A stretch of DNA of 35,488 bases. Origin: Actinomycetes bacterium (GTDB taxonomy: Bacteria > Actinomycetota > Actinomycetes > Actinomycetales > Actinomycetaceae). Made by a program: the position numbers and the translations under genes. The stretch spans positions 1-35,488 of the forward strand of contig JAEWEQ010000031.1 of NCBI GenBank assembly GCA_023389315.1. The letters run 5' to 3'. The notes beneath the pieces were generated by a model. It did no database searches. It had not been told where the DNA came from and saw nothing but the letters and a program-made list of their open reading frames with translations. Positions 24,538-33,371 of the stretch are shown piece by piece (the first letter of the stretch is position 1; the number at the start of each line of letters is the position of its first letter).

Positions 24538-25071
24538 ATGCCCCGCCCCAGACCGCGTCTGAACACCCAACTTCCCGCCGGAGTCTACGTCGCGGTCGGC
24601 GGCGCCGTGGGAGCGACCCTACGCGGCGCACTCGACGCCCTCGCCCCCATGCAACTGGGCGCACTCGCGGCCTCCACCATCATCGTGAACCTGCTGGGAG
24701 CGTTCCTGATGGGGATGCTCACCACCACCTGGATGCTGCGCCGCGGCCAAAGCGACGCCTGGGATCGCCTGAAACTTCTGCTCGGCACCGGCGGCCTGGG
24801 AGCTTTCACCACCTACTCCACCTTCGCGCTGGCCCTGGCTCGTGACCTGAGCTGGGTGGCGATTGGCGAGGGCGTGGCGGTCGTTGGCGCCGGAATCGTG
24901 ACCGTGGTCGGTGGGGTAGTGGCGGCGCGCCGCCTCGCGGGAGGTCGCGCAGCGGGCGCGGGCCGGAACACTGGCTCGGGTGGCGGTGCCAGCGCGAACT
25001 CAGGCGCGGGCGAGGGCCGGAACACTGGCGCGGCTCCACGGACCCGCCCGGCGAAAGGAGAGCGCGCATGA
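24538..25071 (+). CDS. crcB: Fluoride channel subunit (CrcB/Fluc) 1
   Basis: Small four-helix membrane protein (177 residues) that exports fluoride as an antiparallel dimer. Landmarks are GGAVGATLRGAL (21-32), the pore asparagine in IIVNLLGAFLMG (~48-59), and GTGGLGAFTTYSTF with the Phe-box and central sodium site. The ATG at 24538 follows TATGAT by 6 nt with no clear Shine-Dalgarno, so the mRNA may be leaderless. The earlier in-frame start at 24376 would overlap the divergent ABC gene and is rejected. The C-terminal ~50 residues are a Gly/Ala/Arg tail with a duplicated GRNTG unit, beyond the family's usual end. It overlaps the second crcB by ATGA. Confidence 0.92.
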   Translation: MPRPRPRLNTQLPAGVYVAVGGAVGATLRGALDALAPMQLGALAASTIIVNLLGAFLMGMLTTTWMLRRGQSDAWDRLKLLLGTGGLGAFTTYSTFALALARDLSWVAIGEGVAVVGAGIVTVVGGVVAARRLAGGRAAGAGRNTGSGGGASANSGAGEGRNTGAAPRTRPAKGERA

Positions 25072-25505
25072 GCTTTTGGGCCTGGCTAGCACTCCCCCTC
25101 GGCGGTGCCGTGGGAGCCTGGGCACGGTTCCACGCCGACCAATGGCTGGCACCGCGCTGGAAAAAACTCCTCTCCACCGGCCCCGCGTGGGCCCAACAAA
25201 CCAGCGTCGGCATGGCGATCCTCACCATCAACCTGATCGGGTCCTTCCTGGCCGGACTGCTCGCCGGCAGCGGCTGGCTCTCACCCTCCCTCTGGCTAGT
25301 AATCGGCACCGGCGTGCTCGGCGGGTGGACCACCTTCTCCACCGCCATGATGGACGCCTTCCACGCCCTCACCGCCCCCACCCACCAACCCCGCACCGCC
25401 CGCCTAATCGGCACCCTCCTGCTCGCATTCGCCGGACTGCTACTATGCGTGCTGGCCGCCGCGGCCGGGGGAGCGCTCGCACACGTCCTCGTCACCGCCA
25501 GCTAG
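25068..25505 (+). CDS. crcB: Fluoride channel subunit (CrcB/Fluc) 2
   Basis: Second Fluc protein (145 residues), near the family's usual 120-130. Conserved pieces are LPLGGAVGAWARFHAD (9-24), the pore asparagine in LTINLIGSFLAGLLAG, and GVLGGWTTFSTAMMDAF. It starts with GAAAGGAGAG just upstream and overlaps the first crcB by 4 nt. Tandem, diverged crcB pairs are common in Gram-positives and are thought to assemble as heterodimers, each subunit keeping one inserted orientation. I did not find a fluoride riboswitch ahead of the pair. Confidence 0.93.
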   Translation: MSFWAWLALPLGGAVGAWARFHADQWLAPRWKKLLSTGPAWAQQTSVGMAILTINLIGSFLAGLLAGSGWLSPSLWLVIGTGVLGGWTTFSTAMMDAFHALTAPTHQPRTARLIGTLLLAFAGLLLCVLAAAAGGALAHVLVTAS

Positions 25506-25599
25506 TTCAAAGCGTGGACACCGCACCCATCTTTCCAGCGCGTTCCCTAAACTCAACACACAGGAACGCACCGGCCAAAACGCGTGAAAGGAGGGCCCC

Positions 25600-26685
25600 G
25601 TGACCGCAACCGCTGACACCAGCGCCACACCCAACGAAGGCCCCCAACCCGCGCCCGCAGCCACCAACCCCAACCGCGCTCCCCACGACGACACCGCCAA
25701 AGTCATCCTGCGGGAAGTGACCAAAACCTACCCGCTGCGCGGCGGCGAGGACGTACGCGCCCTCGACAACGTCTCCCTCACCATCAGCGCCGGAAGTATC
25801 CACGGCATCGTCGGGCAATCCGGAGCCGGGAAATCCACCCTCATCCGCTGCCTCACCGCCCTCGAAAAACCCACCGAAGGGCAAGTCCTGGTCGACGGAG
25901 TCAACGTCACCGCCCTCAGCCACGGGCAACTACTACAAGCCCGACGCAAAATGGGCATGGTGTTCCAAGCTGCGAATCTGCTAGACGCCCGCACCGCCAT
26001 CGAAAACGTCGCCTACCCCCTGGCCATCGCCGGAGTGAAGAAAACCCAGCGACGCGCCACCGCCCAACGCATGCTAGACCTGGTGGGACTGGGCGACCGA
26101 GCCAACTCCTACCCCTCGCAACTATCAGGCGGACAACGCCAACGCGTCGGCATCGCCCGCGCCCTGGCCGATAACCCCGCCGTGCTACTGTGCGACGAAC
26201 CCACCTCCGCGTTGGACGCCGAATCCACCCGCCAAATCCTGGCCCTCCTGCAACAAGTACGCGACGAACTGGGCGTCACCGTGGTGATCATCACCCACGA
26301 AATGAGCGTGGTGCGGGAAATCTGCGACGCCGTCACCATGCTCGAATCCGGCAGGGTAGTGGAAACCGGCACCATTCGCGACGTGGTGGCCAACCCGTCC
26401 TCGCGACTAGCACAAGAACTCGTACCCATGCCCGCGATCCCCGCCGAACACGACGAGGACGTAGTGATCCTCGACGCCATGTTCACCTCCCGACCCGGGA
26501 TCCCCACCGGCGCCACCGTCCTGTCCCTAGCCTCCCGCATGGGAGCGGACGTAGTCGCGGGAACCTTTGAATCAATCTCCGACGTGCAAGTGGGGCGCCT
26601 GGCGCTCGCCGTGCCCGCCTACCACGTGGACGCCATCTTGGCGACGCTACGGGAAAACGACATCGAAACGCGGGTGAGGTCATGA
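25600..26685 (+). CDS. metN: Methionine ABC importer ATP-binding protein
   Basis: ATPase of the MetNIQ D/L-methionine importer (361 residues). Walker A GQSGAGKST is at 72-80, the signature LSGGQRQR at ~175-182, Walker B VLLCDEPTSALD at ~195-206, and the switch His in VIITHEMSVV. After the ABC domain, residues ~285-361 form the C-terminal NIL domain, which in MetN binds methionine and inhibits transport when the cell is replete. A polar ~33-residue N-terminus is extra. The GTG start has AAAGGAGG 5 nt upstream. It overlaps metI by 4 nt. Confidence 0.94.
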   Translation: MTATADTSATPNEGPQPAPAATNPNRAPHDDTAKVILREVTKTYPLRGGEDVRALDNVSLTISAGSIHGIVGQSGAGKSTLIRCLTALEKPTEGQVLVDGVNVTALSHGQLLQARRKMGMVFQAANLLDARTAIENVAYPLAIAGVKKTQRRATAQRMLDLVGLGDRANSYPSQLSGGQRQRVGIARALADNPAVLLCDEPTSALDAESTRQILALLQQVRDELGVTVVIITHEMSVVREICDAVTMLESGRVVETGTIRDVVANPSSRLAQELVPMPAIPAEHDEDVVILDAMFTSRPGIPTGATVLSLASRMGADVVAGTFESISDVQVGRLALAVPAYHVDAILATLRENDIETRVRS

Positions 26686-27410
26686 TCGCACACGAAGTTG
26701 CCAACCTCGCCACCGTCCTCGCCACCCGCACCGACCCCAACGCCGGACGCTGGTTCGCCAACCCCGTGATCGCCCAAACCTACTGGCAATCAGTGTGGGA
26801 AACCCTGGCCATGACAGGCCTGTCGTCCCTGGTTACGGTGCTGTTCGGACTGCCGCTGGGCCTGCTGCTAGTGGCCACCCGGCGCGACGGGCTGCTGCCC
26901 AACCGGGGCGTACACCACGTCCTCGCACTGGTGGTGAACATCGGACGCTCCATCCCATTCATCATCTTGATCATCGCGATCCTACCCATCACCCGGTTCA
27001 TTGCCGGCTCCACCCTGGGGTGGAAAGCCGCCGTCGTGCCCCTCACCATCGGGGCCATCCCATTCTTCGCGCGCCTAGTGGAAACCGCGATCCTGGGAGT
27101 GGACCCGGGCAAAATCGAAGCCGCCCACATGATGGGCGCTAAACGCTGGCAAATCATGAGTGGCGTGCAAGTGCGCGAAGCCCTGCCCGCCCTCATCCAA
27201 TCCATCACCGTGCTGGTGATCACCCTGGTTTCCTACTCCGCCATGGCCGGCGCTATTGGTGGTGGAGGCCTGGGACAGCTGGCCATGAACTATGGCTACC
27301 AGCGGTACCAAGACGACGTGATGATCCTGGCAGTGGTTGGCATCCTCATCATCGTGCAAGCCATCCAAGCGATCGGCGACATGTGTAGCCGGCTGGTGGA
27401 CCACCGCTGA
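26682..27410 (+). CDS. metI: Methionine ABC importer permease
   Basis: Permease of 242 residues with about five helices. The coupling EAA loop reads IEAAHMMGAKRWQIMSGVQV, and the family's ending SYSAMAGAIGGGGLGQLAMNYGYQRY is intact. GRSIPFIILIIAILPITR is another MetI block. The N-terminus has ~20 extra residues before the first conserved stretch (WQSVWETLAMTGLSSL). The start overlaps metN as ATGA, so the two are translationally coupled. The binding protein follows after a 176-base gap that has no clear terminator. Confidence 0.95.
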   Translation: MIAHEVANLATVLATRTDPNAGRWFANPVIAQTYWQSVWETLAMTGLSSLVTVLFGLPLGLLLVATRRDGLLPNRGVHHVLALVVNIGRSIPFIILIIAILPITRFIAGSTLGWKAAVVPLTIGAIPFFARLVETAILGVDPGKIEAAHMMGAKRWQIMSGVQVREALPALIQSITVLVITLVSYSAMAGAIGGGGLGQLAMNYGYQRYQDDVMILAVVGILIIVQAIQAIGDMCSRLVDHR

Positions 27411-27586
27411 GCCGCCACCAGCCGGGTTTCTTCCCACCCCCAAGGGGGACGAGGATGAGCCAGCACTGCCTTGACCACGCGCCGCCCGCGCCCGCGCTCC
27501 TGGCGCACGCACTCCTGGCGCCCAACTAAGAACTTCGCGGCCCCTGCGCCGCTTTCCGAAAATCCCATTTCAATGAAAGGACCATC

Positions 27587-28429
27587 ATGCGTATCTCACG
27601 CCTAGTCACCGGCGCGGCTGCTGCCGCCACCGCCCTCGCCCTCACCGCCTGCGGTTCGAGCAGCCAACCCGCCGCCACCGGCGACGCCACTGCCACCGCG
27701 GCTGGGGAAGTCACCACCTTGAAGGTCGGAGCCTCCCCCGTGCCCCACGCCGACATCTTGAAGTTCGTTAACGACAACCTTGCCAAAGACGCCGGCATCG
27801 CGATTGAAGTAATCGAATCCACCGACTACAACATCCCCAACGAATCCCTCGCCGCCGGCGACCTGGACGCCAACTTCTACCAAACCGTGCCCTACCTGGA
27901 AGAAAAATCCGCAGAACGCGGCTACAAGTTCACCCCCGGTAAAGGCATCCACCTGGAACCCCTCGGCGTGTACTCGTCCAAGATCAAGGACCTGAAGGAA
28001 CTCAAAGACGGCGCCCAAATCGGCATCATCGCCGACACCCAAAACCAGGCGCGTGCGCTCAAACTACTGGCCGCCAACGACCTGGTCACCCTGCCCGAAT
28101 CCGGTGACATCACCATCCACACGGTGAAAGCCAAAGGCAACTACAAGTTCATCGAAGTTGAAGGAGCCCAGCTGGTGCGCTCCCTCGACGACGTCGACAT
28201 CGCCGTGATCAACGGCAACTACGCCCAAGAAGGTGGCCTGTCCATCACCAAGGACGCGCTGGCCGCCGAAAGCCCGGAAAATAACCCCGCAGTGAACGTG
28301 CTGGTGTGGCGCAGCGAGGACGACGACAACCCCGCCATCAAGAAACTGGAGGAGTTGCTGCACTCGCCCGAGGTGAAGAAGTTCATCGAGGACTCCTGGG
28401 CTGATGGCTCGGTAATCCCAGCGTTCTAA
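27587..28429 (+). CDS. metQ: Methionine-binding lipoprotein
   Basis: Binding protein of the NlpA/MetQ family (280 residues). A signal peptide ends in the lipobox LTAC (Cys22). It continues with LKVGASPVPHADILKFV, where family members typically read VGATPGPHAEIL, and DYNIPNESLAAGDLDANFYQ (usually D...PN.AL..GEIDANFFQH). AAAGGA precedes the ATG. The organisation metN-metI-metQ places the receptor last, and a strong hairpin closes the operon. Close relatives can carry D-methionine or methionine-containing peptides, so the exact ligand is not certain. Confidence 0.94.
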   Translation: MRISRLVTGAAAAATALALTACGSSSQPAATGDATATAAGEVTTLKVGASPVPHADILKFVNDNLAKDAGIAIEVIESTDYNIPNESLAAGDLDANFYQTVPYLEEKSAERGYKFTPGKGIHLEPLGVYSSKIKDLKELKDGAQIGIIADTQNQARALKLLAANDLVTLPESGDITIHTVKAKGNYKFIEVEGAQLVRSLDDVDIAVINGNYAQEGGLSITKDALAAESPENNPAVNVLVWRSEDDDNPAIKKLEELLHSPEVKKFIEDSWADGSVIPAF

Positions 28430-28469
28430 GACTCACGGCCCGCCCAGCGCGGCGCGGTTAAGTGAGGTT

Positions 28470-28499
28470 GGCGCCCACCGTCTTTTGGCGGTGGGCGCC
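28470..28499 (+). terminator. Terminator of metNIQ
   Basis: Perfect 11-bp stem (arms 28470-28480 and 28489-28499) with an 8-nt loop TCTTTTGG, 40 bases past the metQ stop. Confidence 0.75.
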
Positions 28500-28728
28500 G
28501 AAGTTTGTGCGAGCGCTGGGGCGCGTGGCAGGGTTCGCGGGAGGTCCCGACTGGGGCGCGTGGCAGGGTTCGCGGGTTTTGGGTCGCGCGGGGGCGCGCG
28601 GCTGGGGCACGTGGCAGGGTTCGCGGGAGGTCCCCGACCGTCCTCGTGCTGAGAAGACCTGGGAACCTCGCTAGTGTGGAAGAAGTAGCAAAACGCTCCC
28701 ACCAGGGCACTGACCCCGTTAGCTAGCC
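28500..28728. repeat. Intergenic region with three direct repeats and CGCGGGAGGTC copies
   Basis: The 316 bases between metQ and the POT gene contain no gene that I can support. Besides the metQ terminator they hold three ~25-bp copies (28517-28541, 28552-28576, 28603-28627) that read TGGGGCRCGTGGCAGGGTT and continue into CGCGGG. Two of these run into the CGCGGGAGGTC repeat (28536-28546 and 28622-28632). A CGTCCTCG copy lies at 28639-28646. Short frames on both strands only mirror the repeats. Confidence 0.75.
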
Positions 28729-28745
28729 GCGGCGAAAGGAAGAAA

Positions 28746-30335
28746 ATGACTCAGCCGGACCGGAAACCTAGCCAACCAGGCGAAGCCGAGGCCCCGCCCT
28801 CGCAAACCAAAACCACCAAAGAAGCTGAACGCCGGCGCCGCTGGCGCCGCGCCCACAAAGCCGAACTCAAAGCCGACCGCGCCGCCCGCGCCGACACCTC
28901 CTTCTTCGGCCACCCCCAAGGACTGGCCACCCTCTTCGGCCTGGAACTGTGGGAACGCTTCTCCTACCTAGGCTTCCAAGCCATCCTCGCCCTGTACTTC
29001 GCCGACGCCATCGCCAACGGCGGGCTCGGCTACGAAAAAACCACCGCCTCCTCCGTGGTCGCCGCCTACGGCGCCCTCGTCTACCTACTCGCCATCGCCG
29101 GCGCCTGGATCGCCGACCGCATCAGCGGCACCTACCGGGCCGTACTGTGGGGCGGCACCATCATCGCCGCCGGACACATCTTCATGGGGATCCCCCGCGA
29201 ATTCTCCACCTGGGTGGGCCTAGCCCTCATCATCATCGGCACGGGCCTGCTCAAACCCAACGTCTCCACCATGGTTGGGGAACTCTACGAAAAAGGTGAC
29301 CACCGGCGCGACGCCGGGTTCTCCATCTACTACTCCGGCATCAACATCGGCGCCTTCCTCGGGCCCGTGATCGCCGGATTCCTGGGGCAAAAAATCAACT
29401 GGCACTGGGGCTTCGCCGCCGCCGCAGTAGGCATGATCCTGGGCCTCATCCAATACGTGTGGGGACGCAAACACCTGGCCGGACGCATGCGCGCCGCCGC
29501 CGTACAAGAATCCTTCCGCCCCGACAAGAACTTCTACCTCACCATCGCCATCGTGGCCGCCGGATTCATCGTCGCCACCATCTTCGCCCTGGTCTCCCAC
29601 AACGGGCTCGACCGGCTCATCAACATCGTCACCGGTATCACCGCGATCGTGCCCGCCGTGTTCCTCATCTACATGTACCGCTCCAAACGCGTCACCGAAA
29701 CCGAGCGACGCAACCTCGCGCCCTACTCGCTGCTACTAGTCGCACTAGTGGCCTACAACCTGATGTACTTCCAAACCGGGAACACCCTGAACTTCCTGGC
29801 ACTGGAACAAACCAACAACGTGCTACTGGGATACGAATACCCCTCCACCTGGTACATATCCCTCACCGCGATCGTAGAAATCGCCATGGGACCCGTCCTG
29901 GCGTGGCTATGGGTCAAACTGGGCAGGCGCCAACCCCACGTCGCCGCCAAAGTCGGCATCGGCACCGTGCTGGGCGGATTCGCGTTCGTCGTGATCGCCC
30001 TCGGCGCCTGGACCACCGGCACCAGCGGACTCATCCCCGCCCTGTGGGTCGTGGCCTGCTACGTGTTCCTCGGCCTGGGGGACCTGGTGCTACAAACCTC
30101 CGGCATGTCCGCCACCACCAAACTAGCGCCGCGCGCCTTCGCCTCCCAAACCATGGCCCTATGGTTCGCCGCCATGGCCCTAGCCCAAGGCATCCAAGCG
30201 CAAGTGGTGAAATACTCCACCGTTGAAAACACCGTCAGCTACTTCGGGATCCAAGGCCTCATCGTCATGGCATACGGCGCCCTGCTGATCGCCCTCACCC
30301 CGTGGCTGAGTAAACGCATGAAAGCCGTCGCCTGA
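28746..30335 (+). CDS. POT-family proton-dependent oligopeptide transporter
   Basis: Proton-coupled di-/tripeptide symporter of the PTR2/POT family (529 residues, about fourteen helices). The proton-coupling ExxERF motif is present as LELWERFSYLG (~68-78). The second signature appears as FSIYYSGINIGAFLGP (~195-210), as do GTGLLKPNVSTMVGELY and the C-terminal WFAAMALAQGIQAQ. A highly charged N-terminus of ~55 residues (Lys/Arg/Glu rich) precedes the first helix. AAAGGAAG lies just upstream of the ATG. A CocE-type hydrolase follows after a repeat-built hairpin. The pairing could reflect peptide uptake and hydrolysis, but that is inference. Confidence 0.94.
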   Translation: MTQPDRKPSQPGEAEAPPSQTKTTKEAERRRRWRRAHKAELKADRAARADTSFFGHPQGLATLFGLELWERFSYLGFQAILALYFADAIANGGLGYEKTTASSVVAAYGALVYLLAIAGAWIADRISGTYRAVLWGGTIIAAGHIFMGIPREFSTWVGLALIIIGTGLLKPNVSTMVGELYEKGDHRRDAGFSIYYSGINIGAFLGPVIAGFLGQKINWHWGFAAAAVGMILGLIQYVWGRKHLAGRMRAAAVQESFRPDKNFYLTIAIVAAGFIVATIFALVSHNGLDRLINIVTGITAIVPAVFLIYMYRSKRVTETERRNLAPYSLLLVALVAYNLMYFQTGNTLNFLALEQTNNVLLGYEYPSTWYISLTAIVEIAMGPVLAWLWVKLGRRQPHVAAKVGIGTVLGGFAFVVIALGAWTTGTSGLIPALWVVACYVFLGLGDLVLQTSGMSATTKLAPRAFASQTMALWFAAMALAQGIQAQVVKYSTVENTVSYFGIQGLIVMAYGALLIALTPWLSKRMKAVA

Positions 30336-30350
30336 CCAACCACCCCCATC

Positions 30351-30378
30351 CGCGAGGACGAACCCACCCGTCCTCGTG
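30351..30378. terminator. Hairpin built from an inverted pair of CGAGGACG
   Basis: The copies at 30353-30360 and 30369-30376 pair over 8-10 bp around AACCCACC. The hairpin stands 17 bases after the POT stop and before the hydrolase gene. It resembles uptake-sequence terminators in Neisseria. It is followed by GAAAAGCC, with no T tract. Confidence 0.65.
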
Positions 30379-30415
30379 AAAAGCCGCGAAAGCGGCCCGG
30401 AAGGAAAAATAAAAA

Positions 30416-32467
30416 ATGAAAATCGTAACCGACTTCCCCTACCAAGTTGAAATCGTCGAAGACTGGATCCCCCTGTCCGACGGCACCCGCCTGTGGATGA
30501 AAGCGTGGCGACCCCAAACCAGCGAACCCGTGCCCGCGATCCTCGAATACCTGCCCTACCGGGCCGGCGACTGGACCGCGCCGCGCGACCACGAACGCCA
30601 CCCCTACTACGCTGGGCACGGCTACGCCTCCATCCGCGTAGACATCCGCGGCCACGGCAACTCCGAAGGCGTCCCCGGAGACGAATACGACGCTCAAGAA
30701 CACGCCGACGGAGTGGAAGTCATCAACTGGATCGCCAGCCAAGACTGGTGCACCGGGAAAGTCGGGATGTTCGGGATCTCCTGGGGCGGCTTCAACTCCC
30801 TGCAACTGGCCGCCCTGCAACCCGAACCCCTCAAAGCCATCGTCACCACCTGCTCCACCGACGACCGCTACGACAACGACGTGCACTACTTCGGCGGCTC
30901 CATGCTGGGAGTCGACATGCACGCCTGGGCCGCCACCATGCTGGCCTTCGAATCCCGCCCCGTGGACAAACGCGTGTGGGGAGACAAATGGTGCGACCAG
31001 TGGCTCCACCGGTTAGAACGCATGGAACCGTTCATCGACACCTGGCTCAGCCACCAAACCCGCGACGCCTACTGGCAACACGGATCCGTGTGCGAAGACT
31101 ACTCCAAACTCAACGCCGCCGTCATGGCCGTAGGAGGGTGGAACGACCCCTACCGCGACACCGTGCTGCGCCTGATTGAACACCTGTCCGCGTTAGGTAA
31201 AAACGTACGCGGCCTGATCGGCCCCTGGTCCCACCAATACCCCGACCGTGACCTGCGCCCCGGCCCCCACATCGACTTCCTAGGCGAAACCCTGCGCTGG
31301 TGGGACCACTGGTTGAAAGACGAAGACCGGCAAGTGATGGAAGAACCCTTACTGCGAGCCTGGATCACCGACTCCGTGCGCCCCGCCTCCGTGTACGACG
31401 AAATGCCCGGGCGTTGGGTGGCTGAAGACAACTGGCCCTCCCCACAAGTGGAAACCCGCACCTTCCGTTTCGGGGATGCTGCCATCAGTCCGCTGGCGGC
31501 AGCTGGCGAAGACGGGGTGGAAGTGGCGTCCCCGCAAGACACCGGGTCGTGCGCCGGACGCTACTTCCCCTTCGGCAACGACGCTGACCTACCCATCGAC
31601 CAGCGTCCCGACGACGGCCGCTCCGTGGTGTTCGATTATTTACTTCACGAGGACGTAGAGATCCTGGGCAACGCGGCGCTGCGTTTACGCGTACAAGCCA
31701 ACGCCGAAAAAGGCCAAGTATACGTGCGGCTAAACGACGTCGCCCCCGACGGGTCGTCAACATTGATTACTCGCGGGAACTTGAACTTCACCTCCCGCGA
31801 AGGGCGCGACAAAGTGGTCCCCATGCCGGTGGGACAATGGGAAGACGTGACAGTGGCGATCACCGGGACAGGCTACCGCGTGCCCGCCGGCCACGTGCTA
31901 CGCGTCGCCGTGTCCACCGCCTACTGGCCGTGGGTGTGGCCCCAAGCTGAACCCACCCGCCTGCTGGTCGATGCTGCGGGGTCAGCCCTGGAACTACCGG
32001 TGCGCCGCCAATCTGACAGCATCCGCGACCGCGACGCCAACGTGGTGTTCGGCCCCGCCCAACAACCCCAACCCCTGGACGTGCAATACCCCGAAGCCGG
32101 AAGGGCCGGAGCACAACGCCCCGAACGCCTCATCAGCTCCGACGTGGCCGCCCGCGAATCCTACCTCCAAGTGGACCCCGCTTACGGTGGCACCCGTATC
32201 TACCCCGACGGACTGCACTTCAACGAAGACTCCGTGGAACGGTACTGGATCGGGTGGGACGACCCACTCAAAGCGCGCACCGAATCGGAATGGAAAATCT
32301 CCCTGGCGCGTCCCGACCTGGACTGGGAAGCCAGCTTAGAAGCCACCACGCGCATCACCTGCGACGCGGAAAACTTCTACACCGAATCCGTGGTGACCTG
32401 CTACGACCAGGACGAAGAGATCTTCCACCGGGAGTGGAAGAAGACCATCGCGCGAGAAGCCAGCTGA
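30416..32467 (+). CDS. CocE/NonD-family serine hydrolase
   Basis: Hydrolase of the cocaine-esterase / X-Pro dipeptidyl-peptidase class (683 residues). The alpha/beta-hydrolase domain comes first, with DIRGHGNSEG (oxyanion side) and the nucleophile elbow GISWGG (Ser122). The acid in GGWNDPYRD (Asp244) and the histidine in GPWSHQYPD (His273) complete the triad. From ~385 a jelly-roll domain follows, with family phrases ALRLRVQANAEKGQVYVRLNDVAPDGSS and AGHVLRVAVSTAYWPWVWPQ. A further ~120-residue C-terminal portion is less familiar. There is no signal peptide, so it is cytoplasmic. AAGGAA precedes the ATG. It likely cleaves an ester or amide; a peptide substrate is suggested only by the neighbouring peptide transporter. 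Confidence 0.88.
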   Translation: MKIVTDFPYQVEIVEDWIPLSDGTRLWMKAWRPQTSEPVPAILEYLPYRAGDWTAPRDHERHPYYAGHGYASIRVDIRGHGNSEGVPGDEYDAQEHADGVEVINWIASQDWCTGKVGMFGISWGGFNSLQLAALQPEPLKAIVTTCSTDDRYDNDVHYFGGSMLGVDMHAWAATMLAFESRPVDKRVWGDKWCDQWLHRLERMEPFIDTWLSHQTRDAYWQHGSVCEDYSKLNAAVMAVGGWNDPYRDTVLRLIEHLSALGKNVRGLIGPWSHQYPDRDLRPGPHIDFLGETLRWWDHWLKDEDRQVMEEPLLRAWITDSVRPASVYDEMPGRWVAEDNWPSPQVETRTFRFGDAAISPLAAAGEDGVEVASPQDTGSCAGRYFPFGNDADLPIDQRPDDGRSVVFDYLLHEDVEILGNAALRLRVQANAEKGQVYVRLNDVAPDGSSTLITRGNLNFTSREGRDKVVPMPVGQWEDVTVAITGTGYRVPAGHVLRVAVSTAYWPWVWPQAEPTRLLVDAAGSALELPVRRQSDSIRDRDANVVFGPAQQPQPLDVQYPEAGRAGAQRPERLISSDVAARESYLQVDPAYGGTRIYPDGLHFNEDSVERYWIGWDDPLKARTESEWKISLARPDLDWEASLEATTRITCDAENFYTESVVTCYDQDEEIFHREWKKTIAREAS

Positions 32468-32588
32468 CGCGCAACGCGAGGGAGGGGCGCTCGCGGGAGG
32501 GTGGGGTTTGGTTCGGCGGGCGTGTGGGTGCCTCCTCGCGGGAGGTCAGGCGACCGACCGACTCCGCCGACCGTCCTCGCGAACTCGC

Positions 32589-33176
32589 CTAAAAATCCAC
32601 CCGCGGAGCCTGCTGCGCACCCGGGTCAGCCGCGTACGAAACATGCGGCTCGAAACCGAACATGTTAGCGAACACGTTCGCCGGGAACACCTGCAGACGG
32701 TTGTTGTAGTCCATTACCGTGTCGTTGAAAGACTGGCGCATGTAGCTGATCTTGTCCTCGGTTTCCTCCAACTGGGACTGCAACTGCTGGAAATTCGCAT
32801 TCGCCTTCAAATCCGGGTACTGCTCCGCCACCGCGAACAACGACTTCAACGCCGAAGTCAAACCAAAATCGGCTGCCACCTGCGCACCCGCATCACCCTG
32901 GCTCTTAGCGGCCACCACCCGCTGGCGAGCCTCCACCACATTTTGCAACGTCGAAGACTCATGCGTGGCGTAACCCTTCACCGTCTCCACCAAGTTCGGA
33001 ACCAAATCCAAACGCCGCTGGATCTGCACCTCAACCTGCGCCAGCGCATTCGCAATACGATTGCGACGCACCACCAGGGAGTTATAAACCCACAGCGCGA
33101 AAAGGCCGACCAGTAACAGCGCCGCAACTAAAACAACTACCAAGATCGTGGCAGTGCTAGCGAACAACGAACTCAC
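32589..33176 (-). CDS. lemA: LemA family protein
   Basis: A 195-residue protein with one N-terminal membrane helix (~10-32) and a long helical body. The family sequence is clear: YNSLVVRRNRIANALAQVEV, then QIQRRLDLVPNLVETVKGYA, then LEETEDKISYMRQSFNDTVM and DYNNRLQVFPANVFANMFGF. LemA proteins are widespread and membrane-anchored; their biochemical role is unsettled. The start is GTG, with AGGAG about 11 nt upstream. It diverges from the DUF4230-like gene across 195 bases. No HtpX or TPM-domain partner is adjacent in the window. Confidence 0.93.
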   Translation of the reverse strand: MSSLFASTATILVVVLVAALLLVGLFALWVYNSLVVRRNRIANALAQVEVQIQRRLDLVPNLVETVKGYATHESSTLQNVVEARQRVVAAKSQGDAGAQVAADFGLTSALKSLFAVAEQYPDLKANANFQQLQSQLEETEDKISYMRQSFNDTVMDYNNRLQVFPANVFANMFGFEPHVSYAADPGAQQAPRVDF

Positions 33177-33371
33177 GATTATGAACGCTCCTGTCGTAGG
33201 GCCCGCAACCAGGTGGCCGCGCGCTTACTTCGCTGAAACCTACCAGCATGATACCCAACGAAACCCCCTCATCCATAGGAAAAGCGTAACTAGCGACCCG
33301 TCCTCGGAAATAAAAAACGCAGCTACAACGGCGCATTGGTAGCATGAGAAACAATCACGTGGGGGAGGAAA

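Noticed and set aside
25506..25599. SAM riboswitch or T-box ahead of metNIQ
   Set aside because: The 94-base gap is too short for either and shows no conserved core.
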